This document shows positions 10,023-19,658 of a DNA stretch of 64,000 bases, one piece after another. The stretch is taken from positions 3,453,488 to 3,517,487 of the forward strand of contig NZ_CP070608.1 of assembly GCF_017068455.1 (NCBI RefSeq), in the 5' to 3' direction. The notes beneath the pieces are model-generated. The model made no database searches, was not told where the DNA came from, and worked only from the letters and a program-made list of their open reading frames with translations. The first letter of the stretch is position 1. Every line of letters begins with the position of its first letter. The position numbers and the translations under genes were made by a program. Origin of the DNA: Fulvivirga lutea. Its GTDB lineage: Bacteria > Bacteroidota > Bacteroidia > Cytophagales > Cyclobacteriaceae.

Positions 10023-10053
10023 CAAAACTATGGAAACTATAATTATCCCCAAA
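10023..10053 (-). promoter_or_regulatory. Promoter of the tetR-efflux operon
   Basis: On the minus strand: TTTG (10050-10053), a 19-base spacer, and TAGTTTTG (10023-10030). This matches the Bacteroidota TTTG-N19-TAnnTTTG consensus exactly, and lies 20 bases from the tetR start. Confidence 0.75.
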
Positions 10054-10059
10054 GTTTCC
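10032..10059. promoter_or_regulatory. Candidate TetR operator (inverted repeat)
   Basis: GGAAACT (10032-10038) and AGTTTCC (10053-10059) form a perfect 7-bp inverted repeat with a 14-base spacer, lying between and over the -7 and -33 elements. Location favours autorepression by the adjacent TetR protein; binding is inferred. Confidence 0.5.
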
Positions 10060-10145
10060 TGAGTTTCTACGAATAAAATTTTTGAAGGTTACTGATATTC
10101 TAAAAAAATTTATTTCACAGTTCATTAAAGCTATATTAGCATACT

Positions 10146-10949
10146 ATGGCTGGGCATATATTTAAGATTGACAATCATGTTTTACATTATTACCGTTATG
10201 GCAATGGCGCTAAATATATGTTGGCATTTCATGGTTTTGGCTTAACGGGTGAATGCTTCAAGCCAATTTGTGAGGTTTTAAAAAAAGAATACACAATAAT
10301 TAGCTTTGACCTTTTTTACCACGGCAAAAGCCATTGGGGCACACCTGATAGAAAGCTTACCAAGAAGTATTGGAATAAACTTTTAGCTACTTTTTTAAAA
10401 GAGTTAGATATTGATAACTTCTCAATACTTGCTTTTAGCCTTGGTGGTAAATTTGCTCTTGCCACACTTGAACAGTTTCCTAAACGAGTAAATGAAATGA
10501 TGATGCTGGCTCCTGATGGCATTCAAACACAGATTTGGTATAATTTGGCTACCTACCCTGTTGCCTTCCAAACCTATTTCAAGAGTATGATTGTAAAACC
10601 AAATCGGTTTTTTAACATTCTCGATTTAATAAAAAAAATGGGTTTGTTAGATAAAGGAATATCCAAATTTGCCGCCAGCCAAATGAATTCGATAAAAAAA
10701 AGGCGCAGAGTATATTACTCCTGGGTAGTGTTTAAGGATTTAACATTCGATCTCAAAAAGATCGCTCAACTCATAAATGAAAATAATATTGGTTTTACCA
10801 TGTACTTAGGCGCGTATGATAAGATCATAACAAAAGAGGGTATGAAGAAATTAACCTCCAAACTAAAAACACAGGAAACAAAAGTGTTAGATTGCGGCCA
10901 TAATAACCTTATTGACCATACGGCTGCATTTTTAGATCAAAATCGTTAG
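10146..10949 (+). CDS. Alpha/beta hydrolase
   Basis: A 267-residue cytoplasmic alpha/beta-hydrolase fold protein. The oxyanion-loop HG motif is HGFGLTGE (residues 29-36). The nucleophile elbow is F-S98-L-G-G. The acid is probably the Asp in LGAYDKI (about 223) and the base the His in DCGHNN near residue 250. There is no signal peptide. It is divergent from the efflux operon and shares its intergenic region, but nothing ties its function to the pump. The substrate is not predictable. Confidence 0.85.
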   Translation: MAGHIFKIDNHVLHYYRYGNGAKYMLAFHGFGLTGECFKPICEVLKKEYTIISFDLFYHGKSHWGTPDRKLTKKYWNKLLATFLKELDIDNFSILAFSLGGKFALATLEQFPKRVNEMMMLAPDGIQTQIWYNLATYPVAFQTYFKSMIVKPNRFFNILDLIKKMGLLDKGISKFAASQMNSIKKRRRVYYSWVVFKDLTFDLKKIAQLINENNIGFTMYLGAYDKIITKEGMKKLTSKLKTQETKVLDCGHNNLIDHTAAFLDQNR

Positions 10950-10982
10950 TTTTCCACCTTAATCCATTAACACTTTTTAAAC

Positions 10983-11348
10983 GTGAATAGCAGAGTAAGA
11001 AATCATTTAATTTTTTTAGCAAAAAAAGGTGATTCACCAATACCTTACAGAAGACTAATAAACCAAACTGAGCTTGGGCTGAACATGGATATTAAACATG
11101 AAAAACAGCTTCTCGGAGAGATTTTAGATGAAATATCTGAAGATGAGCACGAAGCGGGTCGCCCCCTATTAAGTGCGATGGTTCAGGACAAAAGAAATGG
11201 CCAGGGCGATAGATTTTTTAAACTTTGCGAGCGCCTTGAGATGGGAGAATGGAAAGATTTAAAAAAGGATGAAGACTTCAGGGATGAACAAATTGCCAAG
11301 TGTCATGAATTTTGGCAAAATGAAGAAAATTATAAGAAGTATTTTTAG
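10983..11348 (+). CDS. Small conserved hypothetical protein, GTG start
   Basis: A 121-residue soluble protein starting at GTG (10983). The middle carries 'ISEDEHEAGRPLLSAMV', then 'GQGDRFFKLCERL' and a C-terminal 'CHEFWQNEENYKKYF'. I have seen this arrangement (E-H-E-x-GRPLLSA, a G-x-G-FF step, an FW near the end) in short uncharacterised proteins from diverse bacteria and phages, but know no experimental function. It starts 33 bases after the hydrolase stop and is probably co-transcribed with it. Confidence 0.7.
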   Translation: MNSRVRNHLIFLAKKGDSPIPYRRLINQTELGLNMDIKHEKQLLGEILDEISEDEHEAGRPLLSAMVQDKRNGQGDRFFKLCERLEMGEWKDLKKDEDFRDEQIAKCHEFWQNEENYKKYF

Positions 11349-11360
11349 CTAGAAAAAAAC

Positions 11361-11368
11361 TACTTTTG
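11361..11368 (+). promoter_or_regulatory. -7 promoter element of purL
   Basis: TACTTTTG matches TAnnTTTG exactly, 37 bases upstream of the purL ATG. No clear TTTG -33 element is seen. Confidence 0.6.
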
Positions 11369-11401
11369 CGGGTGTAAAAATTCAGCTATCGAAACCCGCA
11401 A
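11366..11401. promoter_or_regulatory. 8-bp inverted repeat overlapping purL promoter
   Basis: TTGCGGGT (11366-11373) and ACCCGCAA (11394-11401) are perfect inverted repeats 20 bases apart, ending 4 bases before the start codon. The left arm overlaps the -7 element, so it would act as a DNA operator more readily than as an RNA hairpin. No known regulator is assigned. Confidence 0.45.
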
Positions 11402-11405
11402 TTTC

Positions 11406-14400
11406 ATGATTAAATTTTTCCGCAATCGCAATCACACAGTTTACGCGGTAGGAATCAAAAACGACTTTTCAGCAGAAGATTTAAGTAAGCTAGTTTGGCT
11501 TTTTGGTGAAGCAGAGCCACTAAAAGAGACTACACTAAATAACCAGTTCGTAGGTCCCCGAAAGGAGATGGTTACTCCCTGGAGTACTAATGCTGTTGAG
11601 ATTACCCAGAATATGGGTATTTCAGGTATCCAACGAATTGAAGAGTTTATCCCTTACAATTCAGAAGATGAGTTCGATCCTATGCTACAAGTATTATACA
11701 AGCAGTTGGATCAGAACATTTTCACAATAGACAAAGCACCAGAACCTGTTTTAGAAATTGACGACATAGCTGCATTCAATCTTAAAGAAGGTTTGGCACT
11801 GAGCGAAGAGGAGATTACATACCTGAATGGAGTAGCTGAACAATTAGGCAGAAAATTAACAGACTCTGAAGTATTCGGATTCTCTCAGGTAAATTCCGAG
11901 CATTGCAGACATAAAATATTCAACGGCACATTTATTATTGATGGTAAGGAACAACCTTTATCTCTATTTAAATGGATCAAGAAAACGTCCGAAACACATC
12001 CGAATTATATAGTATCGGCCTATAAGGATAATGTTGCTTTTGTAAAAGGACCAAAAGCTGAGCAATTCGCTCCTAAAACTCAAAACAAAGCCGATTTTTT
12101 CGAAACCAAAGAAATTGACACTGTCATCAGCTTAAAAGCTGAAACACATAACTTCCCTACTACTGTTGAGCCATTTAATGGTGCTGCCACTGGGTCGGGT
12201 GGGGAAATAAGAGATAGACTAGCGGGTGGCAAGGGTAGTTTGCCTTTAGCAGGCACTGCAGTTTATATGACTTCGTATTCCAGATTAGAAGAAGGAAGAA
12301 ATTGGGAGAAAGGTATGCCAGAAAGAAAGTGGTTGTATCAAACTCCGATGGATATTCTTATCAAAGCTTCTGATGGAGCTTCTGATTTTGGAAATAAATT
12401 CGGTCAGCCATTAATCTGTGGTAGTGTATTAACGTTTGAGCATTCTGAGAATGGCAAAGAGTATGGCTATGATAAGGTAATTATGCAGGCTGGTGGTATA
12501 GGCTTTGGAAAAGAAAAAGATGCTAAAAAAGATACCCCTGAAAAAGGCGATAGAATAGTAATACTTGGTGGAGATAATTATCGCATTGGAATGGGCGGTG
12601 GTGCTGTGTCATCAGTGGCAACTGGCGAGTTTGGCAATAGTATCGAGTTAAATGCCATCCAGAGATCTAATCCTGAAATGCAAAAAAGAGCCATGAACGC
12701 AATTAGGGCTATGCAGGAAAGTGATGTGAATCCGATTGTTTCCATCCACGATCATGGTGCAGGTGGCCACTTAAATTGCCTTTCTGAGCTTGTTGAAGAA
12801 ACAGGTGGTTCGATAGACATTAAAAAATTACCAGTAGGTGATCCTACTTTATCCGACAAGGAAATTGCAGGTAATGAATCACAAGAGCGTATGGGCCTTG
12901 TGATGAAGAAAAAAGATATAGCCACTTTAAGAGAAGTGGCCGACAGAGAACGCTCACCCATGTATGATGTAGGTGAAGTTACTGGCGATCATCACTTTAA
13001 GTTTGAAAATAAAGAAACCGGCAAAAATGCCATTGATTGGGAGTTGTCGCATATGTTTGGCTCTTCACCTAAAACTATTCTTGAAGATAAATCTCAGAAT
13101 TCAGGATTTAGTGACGTTGAATACAGCATAAGTGACATTCCAACATACATTAAAGAAGTACTTCAGCTTGAAGCTGTGGCATGTAAAGATTGGTTAACTA
13201 ACAAAGTAGACCGCTCTGTAACAGGAAAAGTAGCCACGCAACAAACTACGGGTGCCATTCAATTGCCACTAAATAATGTGGCTGTAATGGCCATTGATTA
13301 CAAAGGAAGAAAAGGTGTAGCCACCTCCATGGGGCACGCACCAATTTCTGCTTTGGTAGACCCAAAAGCGGGCTCACAGCTTTCTATCGCTGAGTCTTTA
13401 ACCAACCTGGTTTGGGCTCCCCTATCTCATGGGTTAAAAGGTGTCTCGCTAAGCGCCAACTGGATGTGGCCAGCAAAAAATGAAGGTGAAAATGCACGAC
13501 TTTATGAAGCCGTGAAAAGTGTTAGTGAATTTGCGATAGCATTAGGAATTAATATTCCTACAGGTAAGGATTCACTTTCAATGACGCAAAAATACCCTGA
13601 TGGTAAAACTATATATTCACCAGGCACGGTTATTATCAGCACAGTAGCAGAGGTAAGTGATATAACCAAAACCATCAGCCCCAACCTTAAAAAAACAGCG
13701 GGATCAGAATTGCTTTATATTGATCTTTCTGGGAGCTCATTTGAATTAGGTGGAAGTTCTTTCGCGCAAACAAGAAACAAGTTAGGCTCAAAATCACCGA
13801 GAATTGAAAGTGCAGACTATTTTTCTAAGTGTTTTCAATCGATTCAAACATTAATTACACAAGGCCAGATTCTGTCAGGTCATGATATTTCTGCAGGAGG
13901 AATGCTGACTGCATTACTTGAAATGACTTTTGCAAATGTAAAAGGCGGTCTAGATATCAATTTAAATGAAATTGAAGAAAGCGATTTAGTTAAGATTTTA
14001 TTTAGCGAACAACCAGGTTTGCTTATCGAAATTGAAAAAGGATCAGCAGCTATTGATATACTCAAAAAAGATGGAATTAAGTATCATTTAATTGGCTCAA
14101 CTACTGAAAATAGGCAGCTTGAGATTACAAAAAATGCTGATCAATTGAATTTTGATATTAATGAACTTCGCGATGTATGGTACAAAACCTCACATCTGCT
14201 CGATAGAAAACAAAGTGGTGTGAAGCATGCAGATCAACGCTTTGAAAATTACAAGGTGCAGCCGCTTTCGTACCAGTTTCCAAACAACTTTAAAGGAACT
14301 TTAAATAATTTTGGTATTGATATCAACAGAAAAGGAAATTCAGGAATAAAAGGTGCCATCATCCGCGAAAAAGGAGTAAATGGCGATAGAGAAATGGCCT

Positions 14401-15092
14401 GGGCAATGCATTTGGCTGGTTTCGATGTAAAAGACATTCATATGACTGATCTCATTTCAGGTAGAGAAGATTTATCTGATGTAAATATGATTGCTTTTGT
14501 TGGAGGATTCTCCAACTCAGATGTTCTTGGTTCTGCCAAAGGTTGGGCCGGTGCCTTTTTATACAATGAAAAAGCTAAAATAGCCTTAGAGAAATTTTAT
14601 GCCAGAAAAGACACATTAAGTTTAGGAGTGTGCAACGGCTGCCAGTTAATGATGGAATTGGGTCTACTCTACCCTGAACTAAGCAATCACCCGAAAATGC
14701 ATCATAATGGCTCTGGCAAGTTCGAGTCTGCCTTTATAAATGTAGATATTCCTAAAAACAACTCTGTAATGCTCGAAACACTTTCAAATAGCAAACTCGG
14801 TGTTTGGCTAGCTCATGGTGAAGGCAGATTTATATTACCTCAAAATGAAGATGCATACAATATAGTATCAACATATTCTTATAAGAGCTACCCAGGCAAC
14901 CCCAATGATAGTGATTACGCAGCCGCTGCAGTTTGTTCAAAAGATGGCAGACATTTAGCTATTATGCCTCATTTAGAAAGATCAATATATCCTTACAATT
15001 GGCCTGATTATCCTTCTGATAGACAAGATGAAGTATCGCCTTGGATTGAAGCCTTTGTAAATGCCCGAAAATGGGTAGAGAAAAATTGTTAA
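11406..15092 (+). CDS. purL: Phosphoribosylformylglycinamidine synthase, long single-chain form
   Basis: A 1228-residue FGAM synthase converting FGAR, glutamine and ATP to FGAM in de novo purine synthesis. The length matches the fused PurL of proteobacteria and Bacteroidota rather than the PurS/PurQ/PurL split form. Visible features are the N-terminal PurS-like domain, the FGAR-binding region with 'SQVNSEHCRHKIFNG', the glycine-rich 'AATGSGGEIRDRLAGGKGS', and a C-terminal glutaminase domain with nucleophile Cys in 'LGVCNGCQLM' and the His/Glu region 'MPHLERSIYP'. It is monocistronic by context, preceded by its own promoter and an inverted repeat. Confidence 0.97.
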   Translation: MIKFFRNRNHTVYAVGIKNDFSAEDLSKLVWLFGEAEPLKETTLNNQFVGPRKEMVTPWSTNAVEITQNMGISGIQRIEEFIPYNSEDEFDPMLQVLYKQLDQNIFTIDKAPEPVLEIDDIAAFNLKEGLALSEEEITYLNGVAEQLGRKLTDSEVFGFSQVNSEHCRHKIFNGTFIIDGKEQPLSLFKWIKKTSETHPNYIVSAYKDNVAFVKGPKAEQFAPKTQNKADFFETKEIDTVISLKAETHNFPTTVEPFNGAATGSGGEIRDRLAGGKGSLPLAGTAVYMTSYSRLEEGRNWEKGMPERKWLYQTPMDILIKASDGASDFGNKFGQPLICGSVLTFEHSENGKEYGYDKVIMQAGGIGFGKEKDAKKDTPEKGDRIVILGGDNYRIGMGGGAVSSVATGEFGNSIELNAIQRSNPEMQKRAMNAIRAMQESDVNPIVSIHDHGAGGHLNCLSELVEETGGSIDIKKLPVGDPTLSDKEIAGNESQERMGLVMKKKDIATLREVADRERSPMYDVGEVTGDHHFKFENKETGKNAIDWELSHMFGSSPKTILEDKSQNSGFSDVEYSISDIPTYIKEVLQLEAVACKDWLTNKVDRSVTGKVATQQTTGAIQLPLNNVAVMAIDYKGRKGVATSMGHAPISALVDPKAGSQLSIAESLTNLVWAPLSHGLKGVSLSANWMWPAKNEGENARLYEAVKSVSEFAIALGINIPTGKDSLSMTQKYPDGKTIYSPGTVIISTVAEVSDITKTISPNLKKTAGSELLYIDLSGSSFELGGSSFAQTRNKLGSKSPRIESADYFSKCFQSIQTLITQGQILSGHDISAGGMLTALLEMTFANVKGGLDINLNEIEESDLVKILFSEQPGLLIEIEKGSAAIDILKKDGIKYHLIGSTTENRQLEITKNADQLNFDINELRDVWYKTSHLLDRKQSGVKHADQRFENYKVQPLSYQFPNNFKGTLNNFGIDINRKGNSGIKGAIIREKGVNGDREMAWAMHLAGFDVKDIHMTDLISGREDLSDVNMIAFVGGFSNSDVLGSAKGWAGAFLYNEKAKIALEKFYARKDTLSLGVCNGCQLMMELGLLYPELSNHPKMHHNGSGKFESAFINVDIPKNNSVMLETLSNSKLGVWLAHGEGRFILPQNEDAYNIVSTYSYKSYPGNPNDSDYAAAAVCSKDGRHLAIMPHLERSIYPYNWPDYPSDRQDEVSPWIEAFVNARKWVEKNC

Positions 15093-15142
15093 TTAGTAAT
15101 GAAAATATTTATACAAGGATTTACTTTTTAATTTTTTCAGTA

Positions 15143-15150
15143 TACATTTG
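15143..15150 (+). promoter_or_regulatory. -7 promoter element of tRNA-Gln
   Basis: TACATTTG, an exact TAnnTTTG match, lies 28 bases upstream of the mature tRNA 5' end. Confidence 0.6.
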
Positions 15151-15178
15151 CAATCCCAAATTAAAGGGGAAGCAAGAA

Positions 15179-15251
15179 TGCCCGATGGTGTAACTGGCAA
15201 CACGTCTGGTTTTGGTCCAGAAGAGTCTAGGTTCGAGCCCTAGTCGGGCAA
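15179..15251 (+). tRNA. tRNA-Gln (anticodon TTG)
   Basis: A complete 73-base cloverleaf. The acceptor stem is TGCCCGA/TCGGGCA (15179-15185 with 15244-15250) with discriminator A. The anticodon arm is TCTGG-TTTTGGT-CCAGA with TTG at positions 34-36, decoding CAA. The T arm is CTAGG-TTCGAGC-CCTAG. The CCA end is not encoded. It sits alone between purL and prs and is followed by a strong terminator. Confidence 0.96.
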
Positions 15252-15260
15252 CTTAAAAGG

Positions 15261-15291
15261 GCGATCCCGAAAGTTCTCGGGATCGCTTTTT
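15261..15291 (+). terminator. Rho-independent terminator after tRNA-Gln
   Basis: Perfect 10-bp stem GCGATCCCGA/TCGGGATCGC with a 6-base loop followed by TTTTT. Confidence 0.9.
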
Positions 15292-15310
15292 ATTTAATAA
15301 AAAATACGAT

Positions 15311-16243
15311 ATGTCATCGGTAAAAATATTTTCAGGCCACGCAACTAAGTATTTAGCTGAAAAGATTGCACAATCTTACGGTAAACCACTTGGTGAAGTG
15401 ACTCATCAAACGTTTAGTGATGGTGAGATGTGCCCCTATTTTTCCGAGTCTGTAAGAGGCTGTGACGTATTTATTATTCAATCTACTTTCCCACCTGCTG
15501 ACAACTTCATGGAGTTGTTGCTATTAATTGATGGGGCCAAAAGAGCAAGTGCCAAATATGTAACTGTGGTAGTTCCATATTTTGGTTATGCCAGACAAGA
15601 TAGAAAAGATAAGCCTAGGGTTGCCATTGCTGCTAAGTTGATGGCAAATCTTTTAACAGCCGCAGGTGCAGACAGAATTATGACATGCGACCTTCATGCT
15701 GACCAAATTCAAGGATTTTTTGATATTCCGCTAGATCACCTTGACGGAACATCGATATTCATACCTTACCTAAGATCTCTGAACCTTGATAATATCATGT
15801 TTGCTTCTCCTGACGTAGGAGGTGTAAAAAGAACCAGAGCATTTGCTAAGTTCTTTGATGCGGAGATGGTAGTGTGCGATAAGCACAGAAAAAGAGCGAA
15901 CGAAGTAGCATCTATGAGATTGATAGGAGATGTTGAAGGTAAAGATGTTATTATGGTAGACGACCTGATTGATACAGGTGGTACTATGTGTAAGGCTGCC
16001 GCGCTATTGAAAGAAAAAGGAGCTGCCTCCGTGAGAGCCGTTGTTACTCATGGTGTACTTTCCGGAAAAGCGTATGAAAACATTGAAAATTCTGTATTAG
16101 AAGAATTGGTGATAACGGATTCACTTCCATTGAGAGGTCAATCATCAAAAATTAAAGTATTAACTATAGCTGATCTTTTTGCAAAAGCAATAAGAAAGAT
16201 TCATGATCACGAATCAATCAGCTCATTATTTATTCAAGCGTAA
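15311..16243 (+). CDS. prs: Ribose-phosphate pyrophosphokinase (PRPP synthetase)
   Basis: A 310-residue enzyme transferring pyrophosphate from ATP to ribose 5-phosphate to make PRPP, for nucleotide, histidine and NAD synthesis. It shows the flexible-loop and ATP motif 'YARQDRKDKPR', the 'TCDLHADQIQGFF' segment, and the PRPP-binding loop 'VMVDDLIDTGGTM'. The length matches class I enzymes. It starts 20 bases after the tRNA terminator and is 21 bases upstream of rplY, with which it probably forms an operon, as in many Bacteroidota. Confidence 0.97.
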   Translation: MSSVKIFSGHATKYLAEKIAQSYGKPLGEVTHQTFSDGEMCPYFSESVRGCDVFIIQSTFPPADNFMELLLLIDGAKRASAKYVTVVVPYFGYARQDRKDKPRVAIAAKLMANLLTAAGADRIMTCDLHADQIQGFFDIPLDHLDGTSIFIPYLRSLNLDNIMFASPDVGGVKRTRAFAKFFDAEMVVCDKHRKRANEVASMRLIGDVEGKDVIMVDDLIDTGGTMCKAAALLKEKGAASVRAVVTHGVLSGKAYENIENSVLEELVITDSLPLRGQSSKIKVLTIADLFAKAIRKIHDHESISSLFIQA

Positions 16244-16264
16244 TTATTAACTAAATATACTATT

Positions 16265-16927
16265 ATGAAAACAGTTGAGATTATAGGGTATAACAGAGCA
16301 AATCTCGGCAAATCTGAAGCCAAGAGGCTTAGAGCTGAAGGCTACGTACCATGTGTAATTTATGGTGGAGAAGAGCAAGTTCATTTTTATGCGCCTGCAA
16401 TTCTTTTTAGAGAATTGATTTACACAGATCAAGCACACTTTGTTCATTTGAACATTGAAGGAAGAGAGTTTGAAGCTATCCTTCAAGACGCACAATTTCA
16501 CCCAGTAAGTGAAATTCTTTTACACGTTGACTTCTTGCAAATGTTTGCTGGAAAAACTATCAAAATGAACATCCCTGTTCACTTCGAAGGTAACTCTCCA
16601 GGAGTAGCAAAAGGTGGTACGTTAATTAAGAAAAGAAGACATTTGGCAGTTAAAGCACTTCCAAAAGACTTACCTGAATTTATTACAGTTGATCTATCTA
16701 AACTTGATTTTGGTAGAGCACTTAAAGTAGGTGAGATCGAAGAAAACAACTTCGAAATCTTAGATTCAAAAATTGCCTCTGTAGCTGTGGTTGAAATACC
16801 TAGAGCTCTTAGAGGTAAGACTGACGATGAAGAGGAAGAAGAAGGAGTTGAAGAAGGTGCAGAAGGTGCTGAGGCTCCTGCAGCTGAAGGAGGAGAAGCT
16901 CCAGCAGAAGAGGGAAGCGAATCATAA
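16265..16927 (+). CDS. rplY: 50S ribosomal protein L25 / general stress protein Ctc
   Basis: A 220-residue long-form L25 (CTC type) binding 5S rRNA. The N-terminal L25 domain (about residues 1-90, with 'EAKRLRAEGYVPCVIYG') is followed by the TL5-type C-terminal beta domain ('IKMNIPVHFEGNSPGVAKGG'). The last 35 residues are a low-complexity Glu/Ala/Gly/Pro tail, acidic and probably disordered. It follows prs by 21 bases and ends before a strong terminator. Confidence 0.95.
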   Translation: MKTVEIIGYNRANLGKSEAKRLRAEGYVPCVIYGGEEQVHFYAPAILFRELIYTDQAHFVHLNIEGREFEAILQDAQFHPVSEILLHVDFLQMFAGKTIKMNIPVHFEGNSPGVAKGGTLIKKRRHLAVKALPKDLPEFITVDLSKLDFGRALKVGEIEENNFEILDSKIASVAVVEIPRALRGKTDDEEEEEGVEEGAEGAEAPAAEGGEAPAEEGSES

Positions 16928-16950
16928 TCCTTACTTTTTAGAAAATTTAG

Positions 16951-16985
16951 AATCCTGCCTTGATAATTCAAGGCAGGATTTTTTT
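16951..16985 (+). terminator. Rho-independent terminator after prs-rplY
   Basis: Perfect 13-bp stem (16951-16963 with 16968-16980), TAAT loop and T-tract through 16985. Confidence 0.93.
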
Positions 16986-16996
16986 ATTTTACTACT

Positions 16997-17557
16997 ATGA
17001 AATATTTAATTGTCGGACTGGGAAATATTGGTGCAGAGTATGAGCTAACAAGGCATAATATTGGCTTTTTAGTACTCGATAAGTTGGCTGATGACCATGA
17101 TGAATCGTTTAAAACAGAACGCTACGCCAGCACGTGTTTAATAAAGCATAAAGGACGGCAGCTGCACTTGATTAAGCCAACAACCTACATGAACCTAAGT
17201 GGCAAAGCCGTTAACTATTGGATGAATGAGCTAAAGATTTCGAAAGAAAATATTTTGGTGATTGTAGATGATATTGCACTACCTTTTGGCAGTCTGAGAA
17301 TGCGAGGTAAAGGCAGCTCTGCAGGACATAACGGCTTAAAGAATATTGAAGATTTAACTGGTGGACAAGATTACGCCCGCCTGAAGTTTGGCATCGGCAA
17401 TAATTTCCATAAAGGTCATCAGGTGGATTATGTGCTAAGCAACTTTAAAAATGAAGAGTTTAAAGCCTTGCCACAATATATCGACAAGGCTAATGATATG
17501 ATTCTCTCTTTCAGTACAGCTGGTTTAGCGCGCACAATGACACAGTTTAACGACTAA
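16997..17557 (+). CDS. pth: Peptidyl-tRNA hydrolase
   Basis: A 186-residue cytoplasmic enzyme that releases peptides from prematurely dissociated peptidyl-tRNA. Signature residues are N10 in 'GLGNIGAEY', the catalytic H20 in 'LTRHNIGF', the motif 'PTTYMNLSG' with its conserved Asn, and Asp in 'VDDIALPFG'. '[14 protein letters not shown]' is also typical. It lies 12 bases downstream of the rplY terminator, and its stop overlaps by four bases that of convergent metG. Confidence 0.97.
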   Translation: MKYLIVGLGNIGAEYELTRHNIGFLVLDKLADDHDESFKTERYASTCLIKHKGRQLHLIKPTTYMNLSGKAVNYWMNELKISKENILVIVDDIALPFGSLRMRGKGSSAGHNGLKNIEDLTGGQDYARLKFGIGNNFHKGHQVDYVLSNFKNEEFKALPQYIDKANDMILSFSTAGLARTMTQFND

Positions 17558-19605
17558 CTAATCTGAGAGCCGGGCGCAACTTTTCCTGATGGCTCCATAA
17601 ACTGTAATTTACCATCTTTATCTTCTGCCATCAGAATCATTCCCTGAGACTCCTCTCCCATGATCTTGCGTGGCGCAAGGTTAATTAGAATTGTCACTTG
17701 CTTGCCAACCACCTCTTCAGGACTAAAATGCTGCGCTATACCGCTCAATACTGTTCGTTTATCCAAGCCCGTATCTACTTTGAGTTTTAATAGTTTCTTA
17801 GATTTTGGTACAGATTCCGCTTCAAGTATTGTACCTACTCGCAGATCCATTTTCATAAAATCATCGAATACTATTTCTTCTTTAGCAGGATTTGCCGGAG
17901 CATTTTCCATCTCGTTTTGTTTTTTAGTGTTTTCTAATTTTTGTATTTGCTGCTCTACCACTTGGTCCTCAATCTTTTCAAATAATAACTCTGCCTTATT
18001 TATTTCATGACCATTTTTTAAAATATCAGCTTTCCCAGCCTCATTCCACTTAAGTGTCTCCAAGTTTAGCATATTGCCAAGTTTCAACATGGATTTTGGT
18101 AGAAAAGGCTCTCCAATTATGGTAAGGTTGGCTACAACCTGAAGCGCAATATTCATAATTGTTTTTACCCGCTCTTCATCTTCTTTTATCAGTTTCCAAG
18201 GTTCAGTATCAGCCAAATATTTATTGCCCGTTCTGGCTACATCAATAAATTCAGCCATAGCTTCTCTGAATCGGAAATTTTTAATCGACTTTTCAATCTT
18301 TTGAGGAGCTTCTTTTAATACTTGTAATACATTTTCATCTATATCAAACAGCTTTCCACATTCAGGAATTTTACCGTTATAGTATTTATGAGTAAGAACC
18401 AGAGCCCTATTAATGAAGTTACCGAGTATCGCAACTAGTTCATTATTATTTCTTGCCTGAAAATCCTTCCATGTAAAGTCATTATCCTTAGTTTCAGGAG
18501 CATTTGAGCATAATGCATAGCGCAGCACATCTTCTTTACCCGGAAATTCTTCTAAATATTCGTGCAGCCAAACAGCCCAATTTTTTGAGGTGCTTATTTT
18601 ATTACCCTCCAAATTCAAAAATTCATTGGCCGGAACATTATCAGGTAGAATAAAGTCTCCATCAGCCTTCAAAATTGTGGGGAAGATAATGCAGTGAAAT
18701 ACAATATTATCCTTACCAATAAAGTGTACCAATTTGGTATCATTACTCTTCCAGTATGGCTCCCAATCTTTGCCTTTTGCTTTCGCCCACTCTTTAGTTG
18801 CTGATATATATCCTATTGGCGCATCAAACCATACATATAAGACCTTACCTTCTGCTCCTTCCACAGGAACCTTCACGCCCCAATCCAAATCGCGCGTCAT
18901 AGCTCTTGGCATCAATCCATTGTCTAACCAAGATTTACATTGACCATATACGTTTGATTTCCACTCTTTGTGATCTTCGAGAATCCATTCTTTAAGCCAG
19001 CTTTCGTATTTATTCATTGGCAAGTACCAATGCTTTGTATCCTTCTTAACAGGTGCAGCCCCACTTAAAGCAGAGCGCGGGTTAATTAATTCTGATGGAC
19101 TTAAAGAAGATCCGCATTTCTCGCACTGATCGCCATAAGCGTTCTCATTTTTACAATTAGGGCAAGTACCAATAATATATCTGTCAGCTAAAAACTGTTG
19201 ATTTTCTTCATCATAATATTGCGAGGAGGTTTGCTCTTCGAATACCCCATTGTCGAACATCTTTTTAAAGATAGCCGATGATGTTTCATGATGTGTTTTA
19301 GATGAAGTTCTTGAATAGATATCGAAGTCAATACCAAATTTTTCAAAAGACTCTTTAATCATGTGATGATACTTGTCAACTACTTGCTGTGGTGTAATTC
19401 CATCTTTTTTAGCCCTTAAAGTTATGGCTACACCGTGTTCATCCGAACCACAAACAAATGCCACATCTTCTCCCTTGCTTCGTAGATACCTGACATAAAT
19501 ATCTGATGGTACATAAACGCCCGCCAAGTGACCAATATGAACGGGACCATTAGCGTATGGAAGTGCCGCTGTTACAGTATATCTTTTGAAATCTTTATTC
19601 TTCAT
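17554..19605 (-). CDS. metG: Methionyl-tRNA synthetase
   Basis: A 683-residue class I synthetase charging tRNA-Met. HIGH is present as H23-I-G-H26. The zinc knuckle Cys pairs are '[17 protein letters not shown]' near residues 149-165. The KMSKS loop is the variant '[10 protein letters not shown]'. A C-terminal EMAP/Trbp111-type tRNA-binding domain (about 578-683, '[20 protein letters not shown]') gives the dimeric E. coli-like architecture. A TATCTTTG promoter element lies just upstream. Confidence 0.97.
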   Translation of the reverse strand: MKNKDFKRYTVTAALPYANGPVHIGHLAGVYVPSDIYVRYLRSKGEDVAFVCGSDEHGVAITLRAKKDGITPQQVVDKYHHMIKESFEKFGIDFDIYSRTSSKTHHETSSAIFKKMFDNGVFEEQTSSQYYDEENQQFLADRYIIGTCPNCKNENAYGDQCEKCGSSLSPSELINPRSALSGAAPVKKDTKHWYLPMNKYESWLKEWILEDHKEWKSNVYGQCKSWLDNGLMPRAMTRDLDWGVKVPVEGAEGKVLYVWFDAPIGYISATKEWAKAKGKDWEPYWKSNDTKLVHFIGKDNIVFHCIIFPTILKADGDFILPDNVPANEFLNLEGNKISTSKNWAVWLHEYLEEFPGKEDVLRYALCSNAPETKDNDFTWKDFQARNNNELVAILGNFINRALVLTHKYYNGKIPECGKLFDIDENVLQVLKEAPQKIEKSIKNFRFREAMAEFIDVARTGNKYLADTEPWKLIKEDEERVKTIMNIALQVVANLTIIGEPFLPKSMLKLGNMLNLETLKWNEAGKADILKNGHEINKAELLFEKIEDQVVEQQIQKLENTKKQNEMENAPANPAKEEIVFDDFMKMDLRVGTILEAESVPKSKKLLKLKVDTGLDKRTVLSGIAQHFSPEEVVGKQVTILINLAPRKIMGEESQGMILMAEDKDGKLQFMEPSGKVAPGSQIS

Positions 19606-19626
19606 TTAGCTCTATCTTTCAGGGCA

Positions 19627-19634
19627 CAAAGATA
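19627..19634 (-). promoter_or_regulatory. -7 promoter element of metG
   Basis: TATCTTTG on the minus strand, an exact TAnnTTTG match, 22 bases upstream of the metG start. Confidence 0.6.
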
Positions 19635-19658
19635 GAAGATTGAAGGTAATTGAACAGG

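Noticed and set aside
16579-16971. 130-residue minus-strand ORF inside rplY
   Set aside because: Shadow of the low-complexity acidic/Ala tail; Ser/Pro/Ala composition and no family match.
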